This document shows, piece after piece, positions 51,832 to 60,674 of a DNA stretch of 64,000 bases (positions are counted from its first letter, which is position 1; each line of letters opens with the position of its first letter). The position numbers and the translations under genes are program-made. Source of the stretch: Ruminococcaceae bacterium UBA3903 (lineage in GTDB: Bacteria > Bacillota > Clostridia > Oscillospirales > Acutalibacteraceae); assembly GCA_002391625.1 (NCBI GenBank), contig DGFJ01000034.1, positions 42,299-106,298 on the forward strand. The letters run 5' to 3'. The notes beneath the pieces were generated by a model that worked only from the letters and a program-made list of their open reading frames with translations, was not told the origin of the DNA and ran no database searches.

Positions 51832-52191
51832 TTAGAACTTGAGGCCGCCCTGACGGGCACCTTCGGCCAATTCCTTGACACGGCCGTGATAAATATAACC
51901 GCCACGGTCAAAGACAACGTCGGTTATTCCTTTGTCAGCAGCACGTTTAGCGATAAGCTCGCCAACCTTTGCAGCCGCTTCTTTGTTTCCGCCATTACCA
52001 GCAATTTCTTTGTCCAATGTTGAAGCTGTAGCAAGGGTAACACCCTTAACATCATCGATCAACTGGGCGTAGATGTTATTGGTAGAGCGGTATACATTTA
52101 GACGTGGACACTGTGCAGTGCCACTAATCTTACCGCGCACTCTCTTGTGACGGTGTAAACGGGCCTGGTTTTTATCGGCCTTATTTACCAT
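51832..52191 (-). CDS. rplR: 50S ribosomal protein L18
   Basis: 119 residues, with HKRVRGKISGTAQCPRLNVY, RSTNNIYAQLIDD and FDRGGYIYHGRVKELAEGAR. Binds 5S rRNA. Between rplF and rpsE. Confidence 0.98.
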   Translation of the reverse strand: MVNKADKNQARLHRHKRVRGKISGTAQCPRLNVYRSTNNIYAQLIDDVKGVTLATASTLDKEIAGNGGNKEAAAKVGELIAKRAADKGITDVVFDRGGYIYHGRVKELAEGARQGGLKF

Positions 52192-52210
52192 AGTTATACA
52201 CTCCCTTTAA

Positions 52211-52759
52211 TTACTTCTTGCCGCCCTTGCCGGCTTTACCTTCCTTGCGGCGGACAACTTCATCAACGTACTTGATACCTTTGCCCTTGTAAGGCTCTGG
52301 TGGACGTTTTTCTCTAACCTCGGCAGCAAACTGACCAACCTTTTGCTTATCAGCGCCGACGATTATAATTTTATTTGGGTTAGGAACCTCTATTGTGATA
52401 TCATCATTATCAGACATAATTACCTGATGAGAGAAACCAAGGTTCATAACTAGGTCTTTACCAGTTTTCTGTACACGATAACCAACACCGTTTACATCAA
52501 GCTCTTTTTTAAAGCCTTCTGTTACACCCTCTACCATGTTAGCGATAAGAGTACGTGTTAAACCGTGCAAGGATTTGTTCTCTTTCTCATCATTAGGTCT
52601 TTTAACCTCAATAATACCATCATTAATTTCTACTATCATGTTATGATGAATTTTCTGAGTAAGAGTACCCTTAGGTCCTTTAACTGTAACAACACTGTTG
52701 TCAACAGAAACATCAACACCAGCGGGAATATTTATAGGCTTTCTTCCAATTCGAGACAT
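52211..52759 (-). CDS. rplF: 50S ribosomal protein L6
   Basis: 182 residues, start MSRIGRKPINIPAGVDVSV, two repeats, and the end RPPEPYKGKGIKYVDEVVRR. Contacts the sarcin-ricin loop region. Between rpsH and rplR. Confidence 0.98.
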   Translation of the reverse strand: MSRIGRKPINIPAGVDVSVDNSVVTVKGPKGTLTQKIHHNMIVEINDGIIEVKRPNDEKENKSLHGLTRTLIANMVEGVTEGFKKELDVNGVGYRVQKTGKDLVMNLGFSHQVIMSDNDDITIEVPNPNKIIIVGADKQKVGQFAAEVREKRPPEPYKGKGIKYVDEVVRRKEGKAGKGGKK

Positions 52760-52771
52760 AATCGCACCTCC

Positions 52772-53170
52772 TTACCATACGAATGCAAGGACTTCGCCAC
52801 CAACATTTTCTTTACGGGCCTGACGATCTGTCATGACACCCTTAGAAGTTGAAATAATAGCTACGCCTAGGCCTTTCATAACCTTTGGCATATCCTCTAC
52901 ATCGCTGTATATACGTAAACCTGGCTTAGAAACTCTACGCAAACCAGTAATAACTGACTGCTTGCTTCCGGCATACTTTAAAGTAACCTTTATAACGCCT
53001 TGTTTACCATCTTCTGTAACTGTAAAGCTTTTTACATAACCTTCGTCTAATAGAATTTGGCAAATAGCCTTTTTCATATTAGAAGCAGGAATCTCTACAG
53101 TGTCATGCTTTGCAGTGCTTGCATTACGAATTCTAGTAAGCAAGTCTGCTATTGGATCAGTAATCTGCAT
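52772..53170 (-). CDS. rpsH: 30S ribosomal protein S8
   Basis: 132 residues, start MQITDPIADLLTRIRNASTA, with SKPGLRIYSDVEDMPKVMKG and IISTSKGVMTDRQARKENVG. In E. coli the spc operon repressor; whether that holds here is unknown. Confidence 0.98.
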   Translation of the reverse strand: MQITDPIADLLTRIRNASTAKHDTVEIPASNMKKAICQILLDEGYVKSFTVTEDGKQGVIKVTLKYAGSKQSVITGLRRVSKPGLRIYSDVEDMPKVMKGLGVAIISTSKGVMTDRQARKENVGGEVLAFVW

Positions 53171-53188
53171 AACATTAACCTCCTTCGC

Positions 53189-53374
53189 TTACCAGCTGGC
53201 CTTTTTTACTCCAGGAATTTCGCCCTTATAGGCTAATTCTCTGAAACATATACGGCAAACTCCAAATTTACGAAGATAGGCGTGTGGCCTGCCGCAGATT
53301 TTGCATCTGCTATATTCTCTTGATGAGAATTTAGGTGTTCTTTGCTGTTTAACCTTCATTGATGTTTTAGCCAC
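53189..53374 (-). CDS. rpsN: 30S ribosomal protein S14, zinc type Z
   Basis: 61 residues, with four Cys in C-K-I-C-G-R-P-H-A and V-C-R-I-C-F, the short zinc-binding S14 form typical of Firmicutes. Between rplE and rpsH. Confidence 0.98.
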   Translation of the reverse strand: MAKTSMKVKQQRTPKFSSREYSRCKICGRPHAYLRKFGVCRICFRELAYKGEIPGVKKASW

Positions 53375-53386
53375 AAAAATCCCTCC

Positions 53387-53926
53387 TTATTTCGCAAATG
53401 GAGCACCCATGAGTGTTAGTAACTCACGAGCTTCCTCGTCTGTGTTAGCTGTAGTAACAAAACAAATGTCCATACCTCTAACCTTGTCAATCTTATCATA
53501 GTCAATCTCAGGGAAGATAAGTTGTTCCTTAAGACCCATGTTGTAGTTACCACGACCATCAAATGAATTAGCATTAATTCCTCTGAAGTCACGAACTCTT
53601 GGTAGTGCAACATTAAACAGTCTGTCAAGGAATTCGTACATTCTCTCGCCTCTAAGAGTAACCTTTGCACCGATTGGCATACCCTCACGGAGCTTAAAGT
53701 TAGCTACTGATTTTTTAGCCTTACAAGTGTAAGGCTTCTGACCTGTAATAGCTGATAGGTCAGTTAGAATAGCATCAATAACCTTTGAGTTCTCTTTTGC
53801 CTCGCCGGCACCTACATTAATAACAATCTTTTCAAGCTTTGGAATCTGCATAACGCTCTTGTAAGAAAATTTATTCATAAGTGCAGGTGCGACTTCTTTT
53901 TTGTAAAATTCTTTAAGTCTAGCCAT
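53387..53926 (-). CDS. rplE: 50S ribosomal protein L5
   Basis: 179 residues, with LEKIVINVGAGEAKENSKVI, GQKPYTCKAKKSVANFKLRE and FPEIDYDKIDKVRGMDICFV. Binds 5S rRNA and touches P-site tRNA. Confidence 0.98.
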   Translation of the reverse strand: MARLKEFYKKEVAPALMNKFSYKSVMQIPKLEKIVINVGAGEAKENSKVIDAILTDLSAITGQKPYTCKAKKSVANFKLREGMPIGAKVTLRGERMYEFLDRLFNVALPRVRDFRGINANSFDGRGNYNMGLKEQLIFPEIDYDKIDKVRGMDICFVTTANTDEEARELLTLMGAPFAK

Positions 53927-53939
53927 TTCTTATTCCTCC

Positions 53940-54260
53940 TTACAGCGCTTCTCCGCATTTTCTGCAAATGCGTTCCTTAGTGCCATCCTCATACAGCTTG
54001 TGGCCAATTCTGGTTGGCTTGTGACAACGTGGGCATACGATCTGAACCTTAGATGCATACATAGCACCTTCAGCCTTTACGATACCGCTAGGGTCGCCCA
54101 TCTTCTTAGGCTTCATATGCTTAGATACCATATTAACCTTTTCAACGATAACCTTACCCTCAGCTGGACTAACAGCCATTACCTTGCCCTTTTTGCCTTT
54201 ATTCTTACCGCTTAAAACGATAACAGTGTCACCAGTTTTAACATGAACTTTTTTAATCAT
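53940..54260 (-). CDS. rplX: 50S ribosomal protein L24
   Basis: 106 residues: KOW motif KTGDTVIVLSGKNKGKKGKV, then VEKVNMVSKHMKPKKMGDPS. The C-terminal C-P-R-C ... C-R-K-C cysteines suggest a zinc site. Assembly initiator of the 50S. Confidence 0.98.
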   Translation of the reverse strand: MIKKVHVKTGDTVIVLSGKNKGKKGKVMAVSPAEGKVIVEKVNMVSKHMKPKKMGDPSGIVKAEGAMYASKVQIVCPRCHKPTRIGHKLYEDGTKERICRKCGEAL

Positions 54261-54275
54261 TAGTGAACACCTCCA

Positions 54276-54644
54276 TTAAAGTACTTCGGGAGCAAGGCTC
54301 AAGATCTTCAGATAATCTTTATCACGAAGTTCTCTTGCTACTGGTCCGAAAATACGAGTACCCTTTGGGTTCTTGTCATCCTTTATAATAACAGCTGCAT
54401 TTTCGTCGAAACGAATATATGTGCCATCATCACGACGCACACCCTTTGCAGAGCGTACGATAACTGCTTTTACTACTTCGCCTTTCTTAACAACGCCACC
54501 GGGTGCTGCTTTTTTAACTGAAGCTACCACTACGTCGCCAATGTTGGCGTACCTCCTTCTTGTACCACCGAGAACACGAATGCACATTAACTCTTTTGCG
54601 CCAGTGTTATCGGCAACCTTGAGGTAGGTCTGCTGTTGTATCAC
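54276..54644 (-). CDS. rplN: 50S ribosomal protein L14
   Basis: 122 residues, start MIQQQTYLKVADNTGAKELM, with VRRDDGTYIRFDENAAVIIK and GTRIFGPVARELRDKDYLKI. Forms an intersubunit bridge. Confidence 0.98.
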   Translation of the reverse strand: MIQQQTYLKVADNTGAKELMCIRVLGGTRRRYANIGDVVVASVKKAAPGGVVKKGEVVKAVIVRSAKGVRRDDGTYIRFDENAAVIIKDDKNPKGTRIFGPVARELRDKDYLKILSLAPEVL

Positions 54645-54680
54645 AGTGCGTTCCTCCTTTACTCAAAGCCACTAAATAAA

Positions 54681-54938
54681 TTATTTAGCCTTTTCTATAA
54701 TCTCAACTAGGCGCCATCTCTTATCCTTAGAAAGAGGACGTGTTTCCATAATGCGTACTCTGTCGCCTACGCCACACTGGTTATTCTCATCGTGTACCTT
54801 TAGCTTAACTGTACGCTTCATGATTTTACTGTAAAGCTTATGCTTTACTCTATTTTCAATGGCTACAACAATGGTTTTATCCATTTTGTCGCTTACAACC
54901 TTGCCGACATCAGTTTTTCTCATGTTTCTATCGCTCAT
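54681..54938 (-). CDS. rpsQ: 30S ribosomal protein S17
   Basis: 85 residues, with KTDVGKVVSDKMDKTIVVAI, YSKIMKRTVKLKVHDENNQC and GDRVRIMETRPLSKDKRWRL. OB-fold primary 16S binder. Confidence 0.98.
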   Translation of the reverse strand: MSDRNMRKTDVGKVVSDKMDKTIVVAIENRVKHKLYSKIMKRTVKLKVHDENNQCGVGDRVRIMETRPLSKDKRWRLVEIIEKAK

Positions 54939-54955
54939 GGCTTAATCCTCCTCCC

Positions 54956-55162
54956 TTATGCGTTAGCACTGTCTTCTAGCTCTTGTTGCTTCAGAACAGT
55001 TTGGACTCTTGCGATATCCTTTTTAACAGCACCAATTCTCATTGGGTTATCTAGTTGATTAATAGCCAACTGAAAACGCAGGTTAAATAGTTCCTCTTTA
55101 AGGTTCTTTAGCTTTAATACAAGCTCTTCGTTATTTAATTCTCTTAGCTCAGAAGCTTTCAT
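54956..55162 (-). CDS. rpmC: 50S ribosomal protein L29
   Basis: 68 residues, with LRELNNEELVLKLKNLKEEL and FNLRFQLAINQLDNPMRIGA. Sits at the tunnel exit near L23. Overlaps rplP by one base. Confidence 0.98.
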   Translation of the reverse strand: MKASELRELNNEELVLKLKNLKEELFNLRFQLAINQLDNPMRIGAVKKDIARVQTVLKQQELEDSANA

Positions 55163-55587
55163 TATTGCTCAACCTCCGTTTCTGCTTTCTTAACAAACTT
55201 ACATTTGATTGGCAGCTTATTAGATGCCAAACGTAGAGCTTCTCTGGCAGTTTCTTCTGAAACGCCGCCTAGCTCAAACATAACTCTGCCTGGCTTTACT
55301 ACAGCAACCCAGTATTCAGGTGAACCTTTACCGGAACCCATTCGAGTTTCAGCAGGCTTCTGTGTAACTGGCTTATCTGGAAAAATTTTAATCCATACCT
55401 GACCAAATCTTTTGCAGTAACGTGTCATAGCTACACGGGCTGCCTCAATTTGGTTGGATGTGATCCAAGATGGCTCTAATGCCTGTAGACCGAAGTCACC
55501 GTAAGTTACTTTGTTACCACGGTAAGCCTTACCGGTCATACGACCTCTGTGAACTCTACGATATTTAACACGCTTTGGTAACAGCAT
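55162..55587 (-). CDS. rplP: 50S ribosomal protein L16
   Basis: 141 residues, start MLLPKRVKYRRVHRGRMTGK, with ETRMGSGKGSPEYWVAVVKP. Near the A-site tRNA elbow. Start overlaps the rpsC stop by one base. Confidence 0.98.
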   Translation of the reverse strand: MLLPKRVKYRRVHRGRMTGKAYRGNKVTYGDFGLQALEPSWITSNQIEAARVAMTRYCKRFGQVWIKIFPDKPVTQKPAETRMGSGKGSPEYWVAVVKPGRVMFELGGVSEETAREALRLASNKLPIKCKFVKKAETEVEQ

Positions 55588-56252
55588 TATTTACGGCCTC
55601 CTTCCCTACGAGGCTTGCGGTTGTCTTGAAGAACCTCGCCTCTATACAGCCAAACCTTTACACCGATACGACCATATGTTGTTGCAGCTTCTGCAAAACC
55701 ATAGTCAATGTCAGCTCTGATTGTCTGTAGAGGAATTGTACCCTCATGGTAAGTTTCTGAACGAGCAATTTCTGCACCGCCCAAACGACCTGAACACTGA
55801 ATTTTGATACCCTTAGCACCAAATTTCATAGCACGACCGATTGACTGTTTCATTGCACGACGGAAAGAAATTCTGTTTTCTAACTGTGTAGCAATGCTTT
55901 CAGCAACCAGCTGAGCATTTAAGTCAGGTGACTTAACCTCAACTACATTGATGTTTACAGGCTTTTTCAGTATTGCTTCGCACTGTACACGAAGCTTCTC
56001 TATCTCACTGCCACCTTTACCAATAACAACGCCTGGCTTAGCACAATGAATATGAATTCTAACTTTGCTAGCGTCACGTTCGATTTCAATCTTAGGAACG
56101 CCTGCAGCGTTAAGTTGTTTTTTTAGGACCTTGCGGAGGTTGTAGTCCTCAACAAGAGTATCACCGAAGTCTTGCTTTTTAGCAAACCAACGTGAGTCCC
56201 AATCTTTAATAACGCCTACACGTAAACCGTGTGGATTAATTTTCTGGCCCAT
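55587..56252 (-). CDS. rpsC: 30S ribosomal protein S3
   Basis: 221 residues, start MGQKINPHGLRVGVIKDWDS, KH domain with HIHCAKPGVVIGKGGSEIEK, and C-terminal AETYHEGT-like segment IARSETYHEGTIPLQTIRAD. Part of the mRNA entry helicase of the 30S. Confidence 0.98.
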   Translation of the reverse strand: MGQKINPHGLRVGVIKDWDSRWFAKKQDFGDTLVEDYNLRKVLKKQLNAAGVPKIEIERDASKVRIHIHCAKPGVVIGKGGSEIEKLRVQCEAILKKPVNINVVEVKSPDLNAQLVAESIATQLENRISFRRAMKQSIGRAMKFGAKGIKIQCSGRLGGAEIARSETYHEGTIPLQTIRADIDYGFAEAATTYGRIGVKVWLYRGEVLQDNRKPRREGGRK

Positions 56253-56270
56253 TACTCTACCTCCTCCTCG

Positions 56271-56609
56271 TTATTCTTTCTCTTTGAGCACAAGGGTAAT
56301 GTGCGAAGTATGCTTGTTTATTCTAAATGCACGACCCTGTGCTCTTGGTCGAATACGCTTAAGGGTCGGACCCTGACATACGAAGCATTCTGCTACGTAT
56401 AAATTTGATACATCCATATTGTGATTATTCTCAGCATTTGCCATAGCTGACTTGAGCAACTTTTCCAGTGGCTCGCAAGCGGCCTTTGGAGTGTGCTTTA
56501 GAATAGCCATCGCAAGGTCTACTGGCTTGTTTCTGATAAGATCAAGCACAATCTGAACCTTACGAGGTGAAATACGGACATAGTTTAAATAAGCCCTTGA
56601 TTCTGCCAT
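56271..56609 (-). CDS. rplV: 50S ribosomal protein L22
   Basis: 112 residues, with YVRISPRKVQIVLDLIRNKP and the tunnel loop region GPTLKRIRPRAQGRAFRINK. Lines the peptide exit tunnel. Confidence 0.98.
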   Translation of the reverse strand: MAESRAYLNYVRISPRKVQIVLDLIRNKPVDLAMAILKHTPKAACEPLEKLLKSAMANAENNHNMDVSNLYVAECFVCQGPTLKRIRPRAQGRAFRINKHTSHITLVLKEKE

Positions 56610-56629
56610 GCTAATTTTCTCCTTCCGCC

Positions 56630-56905
56630 TTATTTCTTAGTTGTTTTAGAGCCAGCGTGTCCTCTGTAAGTTCTGGTTGGTGCAAACTCTCCAAGCTTGT
56701 GGCCTACCATATCTTCAGTAACATACACTGGAACGTGCTTGCGTCCGTCGTGGACAGCAAATGTGTGACCGACAAAGTCAGGGAATATTGTTGAAGATCT
56801 GCTCCAAGTTTTTAGAATCTTCTGTTCGCCTGCTGCTGTCATCTCTTGGACCCTCTTAAGTAGTACAGGCTGTACATAAGGACCCTTTTTAATGCTTCTG
56901 CCCAT
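56630..56905 (-). CDS. rpsS: 30S ribosomal protein S19
   Basis: 91 residues, start MGRSIKKGPYVQPVLLKRVQ, with IFPDFVGHTFAVHDGRKHVP and GEFAPTRTYRGHAGSKTTKK. Head protein of the 30S. Confidence 0.98.
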   Translation of the reverse strand: MGRSIKKGPYVQPVLLKRVQEMTAAGEQKILKTWSRSSTIFPDFVGHTFAVHDGRKHVPVYVTEDMVGHKLGEFAPTRTYRGHAGSKTTKK

Positions 56906-56933
56906 TGTTCATAAGCTCCTTTCTGTATGCCTA

Positions 56934-57767
56934 TTACTTACCGTTTCTACGTTTTACGATATATTTATCTGAACGGTTGTGCTTCTTTCTAGTCTTGTAA
57001 CCAAGTGTTGGTTTACCCCAAGGAGTAACAGGACCTGGACGACCGATTGGGCTCTTACCTTCACCACCACCGTGTGGATGGTCGTTAGGGTTCATAACAG
57101 AACCTCTTACTGTTGGACGCCAACCCAAGTTACGCTTACGACCAGCTTTACCGAGCTTAACGTTTTCATGGTCAGTATTACTTACCTGTCCAATAGTAGC
57201 CATACAGCTAATTGGAACATTTCTTAACTCGCCAGAAGGCAGCCTTAGCAGTGCCATGCCGTTTTCCTTAGCCATTAACTGAGCTAAGTTACCAGCTGAA
57301 CGTGCTAGCTGAGCACCTCTGCCAGGATACAGCTCAACATTATGAATGAATGTACCTGTTGGGATGTTGTTAAGTGGTAATGCATTACCAGGTTTAATAT
57401 CAGCAGTTTCACCTGAAATAACTACGTCGCCAACCTTTACTCCGTTAGGAGCTATAATATAGCTTTTTTCGCCATCCTCATACTGGATAAGTGCGATGAA
57501 GGCTGAACGGTTAGGATCGTACTCTAGTGTTTTTACTGTGCCTGGTACATCAAACTTATTACGTTTGAAATCAATGATACGGTACTTTCTACGGTTTCCG
57601 CCGCCTCTATGACGAACGGTGATTCTACCATAGCTGTTGCGTCCAGCGTTTTTCTTAATTGGAGCAAGCAAGCTTTTTTCTGGTGCAACCTTTGAAAGAC
57701 CGGAATAATCTGTTACCGACATATTACGTCTAGCGTTTGTGGTCGGTTTGTAAACTTTTATGGCCAT
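56934..57767 (-). CDS. rplB: 50S ribosomal protein L2
   Basis: 277 residues, with YKPTTNARRNMSVTDYSGLS, GRITVRHRGGGNRRKYRIID and the peptidyl-transferase-near motif VMNPNDHPHGGGEGKSPIGR. Essential for subunit joining. Confidence 0.98.
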   Translation of the reverse strand: MAIKVYKPTTNARRNMSVTDYSGLSKVAPEKSLLAPIKKNAGRNSYGRITVRHRGGGNRRKYRIIDFKRNKFDVPGTVKTLEYDPNRSAFIALIQYEDGEKSYIIAPNGVKVGDVVISGETADIKPGNALPLNNIPTGTFIHNVELYPGRGAQLARSAGNLAQLMAKENGMALLRLPSGELRNVPISCMATIGQVSNTDHENVKLGKAGRKRNLGWRPTVRGSVMNPNDHPHGGGEGKSPIGRPGPVTPWGKPTLGYKTRKKHNRSDKYIVKRRNGK

Positions 57768-57855
57768 TTGGTTTCACTCTCCTCATGATGGCTTTGCGGG
57801 GAAATGGCTTCCCCATACATTCTGCCTGTCTTTAATTCTAAATTTTTGGGCAGGC

Positions 57856-58146
57856 TTACATCATGCCTTCAAAAAATTCAATATTTTTGCTGTCTGTTGT
57901 CAATGTTACATAAGCTTTTTTCCAGCTTGGTGTGTAACCCTGAGTTCTACCCTGACGGCGTAGACGGCCACGAACACTTACTGTGTTAACGTTAGCTACC
58001 TGTACCTTGAATAGCTCTTCAACAGCTTTTGCTATTTCAATTTTGTTAGCTGATTTAGCAACTTCAAATGTGTACTTTTTCTCGACTGCACCTGTCATGC
58101 TCTTTTCAGAGATAATAGGTCTTTTTATAATATCTTGAGCTGTCAT
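57856..58146 (-). CDS. rplW: 50S ribosomal protein L23
   Basis: 96 residues, with IIKRPIISEKSMTGAVEKKY and RRQGRTQGYTPSWKKAYVTL. Docking site for trigger factor and SRP. Overlaps rplD by one base. The 88-base gap to rplB (57768-57855) has no gene. Confidence 0.98.
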   Translation of the reverse strand: MTAQDIIKRPIISEKSMTGAVEKKYTFEVAKSANKIEIAKAVEELFKVQVANVNTVSVRGRLRRQGRTQGYTPSWKKAYVTLTTDSKNIEFFEGMM

Positions 58147-58769
58147 TATGCGTACACCTCCTGAATTTTTGCTACTGCATCTTTAGCGATGATTAGCTTA
58201 TCAGCGTTTAGCATATCATAAACGTTTAACTCGTTAACCTGAGCTGTTTTAACGCCTGGAATATTTCTAGCTGAACTAATAACTTTCTTATCAACTTCTG
58301 GAAGAACGATAAGTGCCTTCTTCTCTGAACCGATAGCTTTTAGCATATTAGCCATAGCCTTTGTGCTAAAGCTTTCTGTTGCAATGCTGTCAACAACGAT
58401 TACATTGCTGTCTGCTGCCTTAACAGAAAAAGCTGATTTCATAGCCAGTCTTCTAACCTTCTTGTTTACAGTATAGCTGTAATCTCTAGGCTTTGGAGCA
58501 AATACAATACCACCGTGTCTCCACTGTGGAGCTCTTGTTGAGCCTTGTCTTGCATGACCTGTGCCCTTTTGTTTCCATGGCTTTCTGCCGCCACCTGAAA
58601 CTTCAGAACGTGTTAGTGTTGACTGAGTACCCTGACGCTGGTTTGCTAGGTAGTTAACTACCATGTGGTGCATAACAGCAGCGTTTGGCTGGATTGCGAA
58701 TATAGCATCTGAAAGCTCTATTGTAGATACTTCCTTACCTGCCATATCTAAAACTGCTAAATTAGGCAT
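58146..58769 (-). CDS. rplD: 50S ribosomal protein L4
   Basis: 207 residues, with NQRQGTQSTLTRSEVSGGGR, KPWKQKGTGHARQGSTRAPQ and FAPKPRDYSYTVNKKVRRLA. Tunnel-wall protein, and in E. coli the S10 operon autorepressor; relevant to the leader at 59812-60095. Confidence 0.98.
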   Translation of the reverse strand: MPNLAVLDMAGKEVSTIELSDAIFAIQPNAAVMHHMVVNYLANQRQGTQSTLTRSEVSGGGRKPWKQKGTGHARQGSTRAPQWRHGGIVFAPKPRDYSYTVNKKVRRLAMKSAFSVKAADSNVIVVDSIATESFSTKAMANMLKAIGSEKKALIVLPEVDKKVISSARNIPGVKTAQVNELNVYDMLNADKLIIAKDAVAKIQEVYA

Positions 58770-58786
58770 TTAAACTCCTCCTTCCC

Positions 58787-59419
58787 TTACGCCTTAACGG
58801 TGTCGTGAATCATTACGGTACCGCCGTTAGGACCCGGAACAGCGCCCTTAATAGCGATTAAATTGTTTTCAACATCGACTTTAACAACCTGTAGATTTTG
58901 TACTGTAGATCTCTTAGCGCCCATATGACCAGCCATTTTCTTGCCTTTCCATACTCTGGATGGGCTAGAACATGAACCGATTGAGCCACCTGTTCTTGCA
59001 CAAGGGCCAGAACCATGAGTCTCCTTCAATCTTTGGAAGTTCCAACGTTTAATAACGCCGGCAAAGCCTTTACCTTTGCTAGTACCAGTAACATCAATTT
59101 TGTCACCAGCTACAAAAACATCTGCTTTAATAACGTCGCCTACATTGTAAGCTTCAATGTCATCAAAACGGAATTCACGCAATGTTCTTTTTGGTGCTAC
59201 GTTAGCCTTATCAAAGTGACCCTTCATAGGCTTTGTAACCTTGTGTGGCTTTAAATCGCCATAACCAAGCTGAACTGATGCATATCCATCGTTTTCTACA
59301 GTCTTTTTCTGAGAAACAACACAAGGTCCTGCTTCTACAACTGTAACTGGTACGACTTTACCAGCTTCGTCGAAGATTTGTGTCATACCAATCTTCTTAC
59401 CAATTAGTGCCTTTTGCAT
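58787..59419 (-). CDS. rplC: 50S ribosomal protein L3
   Basis: 210 residues, start MQKALIGKKIGMTQIFDEAG, with GTSKGKGFAGVIKRWNFQRL and GSCSSPSRVWKGKKMAGHMG. Early assembly protein close to the peptidyl transferase centre. Confidence 0.98.
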   Translation of the reverse strand: MQKALIGKKIGMTQIFDEAGKVVPVTVVEAGPCVVSQKKTVENDGYASVQLGYGDLKPHKVTKPMKGHFDKANVAPKRTLREFRFDDIEAYNVGDVIKADVFVAGDKIDVTGTSKGKGFAGVIKRWNFQRLKETHGSGPCARTGGSIGSCSSPSRVWKGKKMAGHMGAKRSTVQNLQVVKVDVENNLIAIKGAVPGPNGGTVMIHDTVKA

Positions 59420-59493
59420 TTATTATGCCTCCTATAAGGTTATTGGTTGGTCTAGCCAACTTGACCCCAGCTGCTGGTAGGTTTAAACAAAGA

Positions 59494-59811
59494 CTATAGC
59501 TTAATCTCTATTTCAACGCCTGCAGGGAGCTCTAAGCTCATTAGTGCCTCAACCGTCTTGTTAGATGGTCTTAGGATATCGATAAGTCTTTTGTGAGTTC
59601 TGATTTCGAACTGCTCACGGCTGTCCTTATACTTATGAACCGCACGTAGAATTGTGATAATCTGCTTTTCTGTTGGTAGAGGTACAGGACCAGAAACTCT
59701 AGCGCCTGTTCTCTTGGCTGTCTGTACGATTCTCTCGGCAGACTGATCAACTAGCTGATGATCATAACCCTTAAGTCTTATTCTAATTTTTTCCTTGACT
59801 GCCACATTCAT
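59494..59811 (-). CDS. rpsJ: 30S ribosomal protein S10
   Basis: 105 residues, with KIRIRLKGYDHQLVDQSAER, VQTAKRTGARVSGPVPLPTE and THKRLIDILRPSNKTVEALM. First gene of the operon; also the NusE antitermination partner of NusB. The ATG at 59811 has AAGGAGGCG directly upstream; the longer frame to 59880 runs into the leader hairpins. Confidence 0.97.
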   Translation of the reverse strand: MNVAVKEKIRIRLKGYDHQLVDQSAERIVQTAKRTGARVSGPVPLPTEKQIITILRAVHKYKDSREQFEIRTHKRLIDILRPSNKTVEALMSLELPAGVEIEIKL

Positions 59812-60095
59812 CGCCTCCTTAAATATTAGTTGGCGGGCAACCCTTCTCTCAAGATTGTCACACCCTACCGGGTGTTCCATCTATCCCCATTTAAAAACCG
59901 AGTTGACAAATTGTCAGCCCGGGTATGGACGAAAAGCGTCTGAGTTGTAAAAAATCACACAGCAACCCCAGTGTGTTTACACTCAACAATTATTTTCTGT
60001 CGCCCGGTTTAAAATCGGACATACTCCACGGAAAAACCCACTCTAGGTGGCAACCTCCCGCTTCATCGCATATCTGTCGCAGTCACGCAAGAACT
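59812..60095 (-). promoter_or_regulatory. S10 operon leader with internal terminator-like hairpin
   Basis: The leader of about 280 nt holds no gene. On the minus strand a stem of about 11 bp with one mismatch (59922-59898, built around TGACAA/TTGTCA and CCGGG/CTCGG) is followed by TTTTT (59897-59893), an intrinsic terminator about 80 nt before rpsJ. A second hairpin, ACACCC/GGGTGT, lies at 59860-59875. The segment ACCGGGCGAC near 60014-60005 could compete with the terminator stem. The layout suggests attenuation of the operon, for example by a ribosomal protein; which one is unknown. Confidence 0.6.
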
Positions 60096-60124
60096 ATTCT
60101 AACATATATATAGGGCAAACGCAA
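60096..60124 (-). promoter_or_regulatory. Promoter of the S10-spc-alpha operon
   Basis: On the minus strand TTGCGT (60124-60119), 17-base AT-rich spacer, TAGAAT (60101-60096). Confidence 0.75.
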
Positions 60125-60327
60125 CGAATAGTTCACATTTGTCTATGTAGAACTTTGTCAGACTTTATTGCAAACTTATAGCAATATTGCACAATATACT
60201 TTTATACTGCCATAGCTATCACAAGCATATGCAATATTATGTACATACATCTGTAATCTATACCTACCAGCTACATTTTTATATCAAAAAAGCCTATATA
60301 TAATGTATAGCAGTTTCCTCTAACGGG

Positions 60328-60432
60328 TTATCTCATAACTACAGCAGTTAACACAACTGAGCCTATCATAAGCACAGCACAGACAATAGCAACTATTCTA
60401 ATAAACAATTTCCTTTTTTTATCGTAATTCAT
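60328..60432 (-). CDS. Small single-helix membrane protein (34 aa)
   Basis: The minus strand codes MNYDKKRKLFIRIVAIVCAV followed by LMIGSVVLTAVVMR and TAA. A basic N-terminus and one hydrophobic helix of about 22 residues make a typical membrane micropeptide with the N-terminus inside. AAGGA lies about 12 bases before the ATG. It sits alone upstream of the S10 promoter. The family is not recognised. The rest of 60125-60674 shows no other gene; a promoter for cobO lies at 60511-60539. Confidence 0.6.
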   Translation of the reverse strand: MNYDKKRKLFIRIVAIVCAVLMIGSVVLTAVVMR

Positions 60433-60510
60433 TGTTATGACCATTCCTTTTCATATATATTTTATTAATTATAATACCAAATATAAATTGTTGCAATAGA
60501 CGTTTTGTTA

Positions 60511-60539
60511 TTGATTTGTAAATTTTACTCTGATATACT
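60511..60539 (+). promoter_or_regulatory. Promoter of cobO
   Basis: TTGATT (60511-60516), 17-base spacer, TATACT (60534-60539), 136 bases before the cobO start. A well-placed ribosome binding site (AAAGGGT) and ATG at 60639 open an out-of-frame ORF that overlaps the cobO start, a possible translational brake. Confidence 0.6.
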
Positions 60540-60674
60540 TGAAAATATGTGATAAACTAATTGCAAGATGACAATACCAATCCACGGCTTTTATGTTAAT
60601 TTTACAGAGGTGTTATTAATTTTTCAAAGAAAGGGTAATGAACGTTCTGCGTTTTCATTATACAAGGCAACTAT

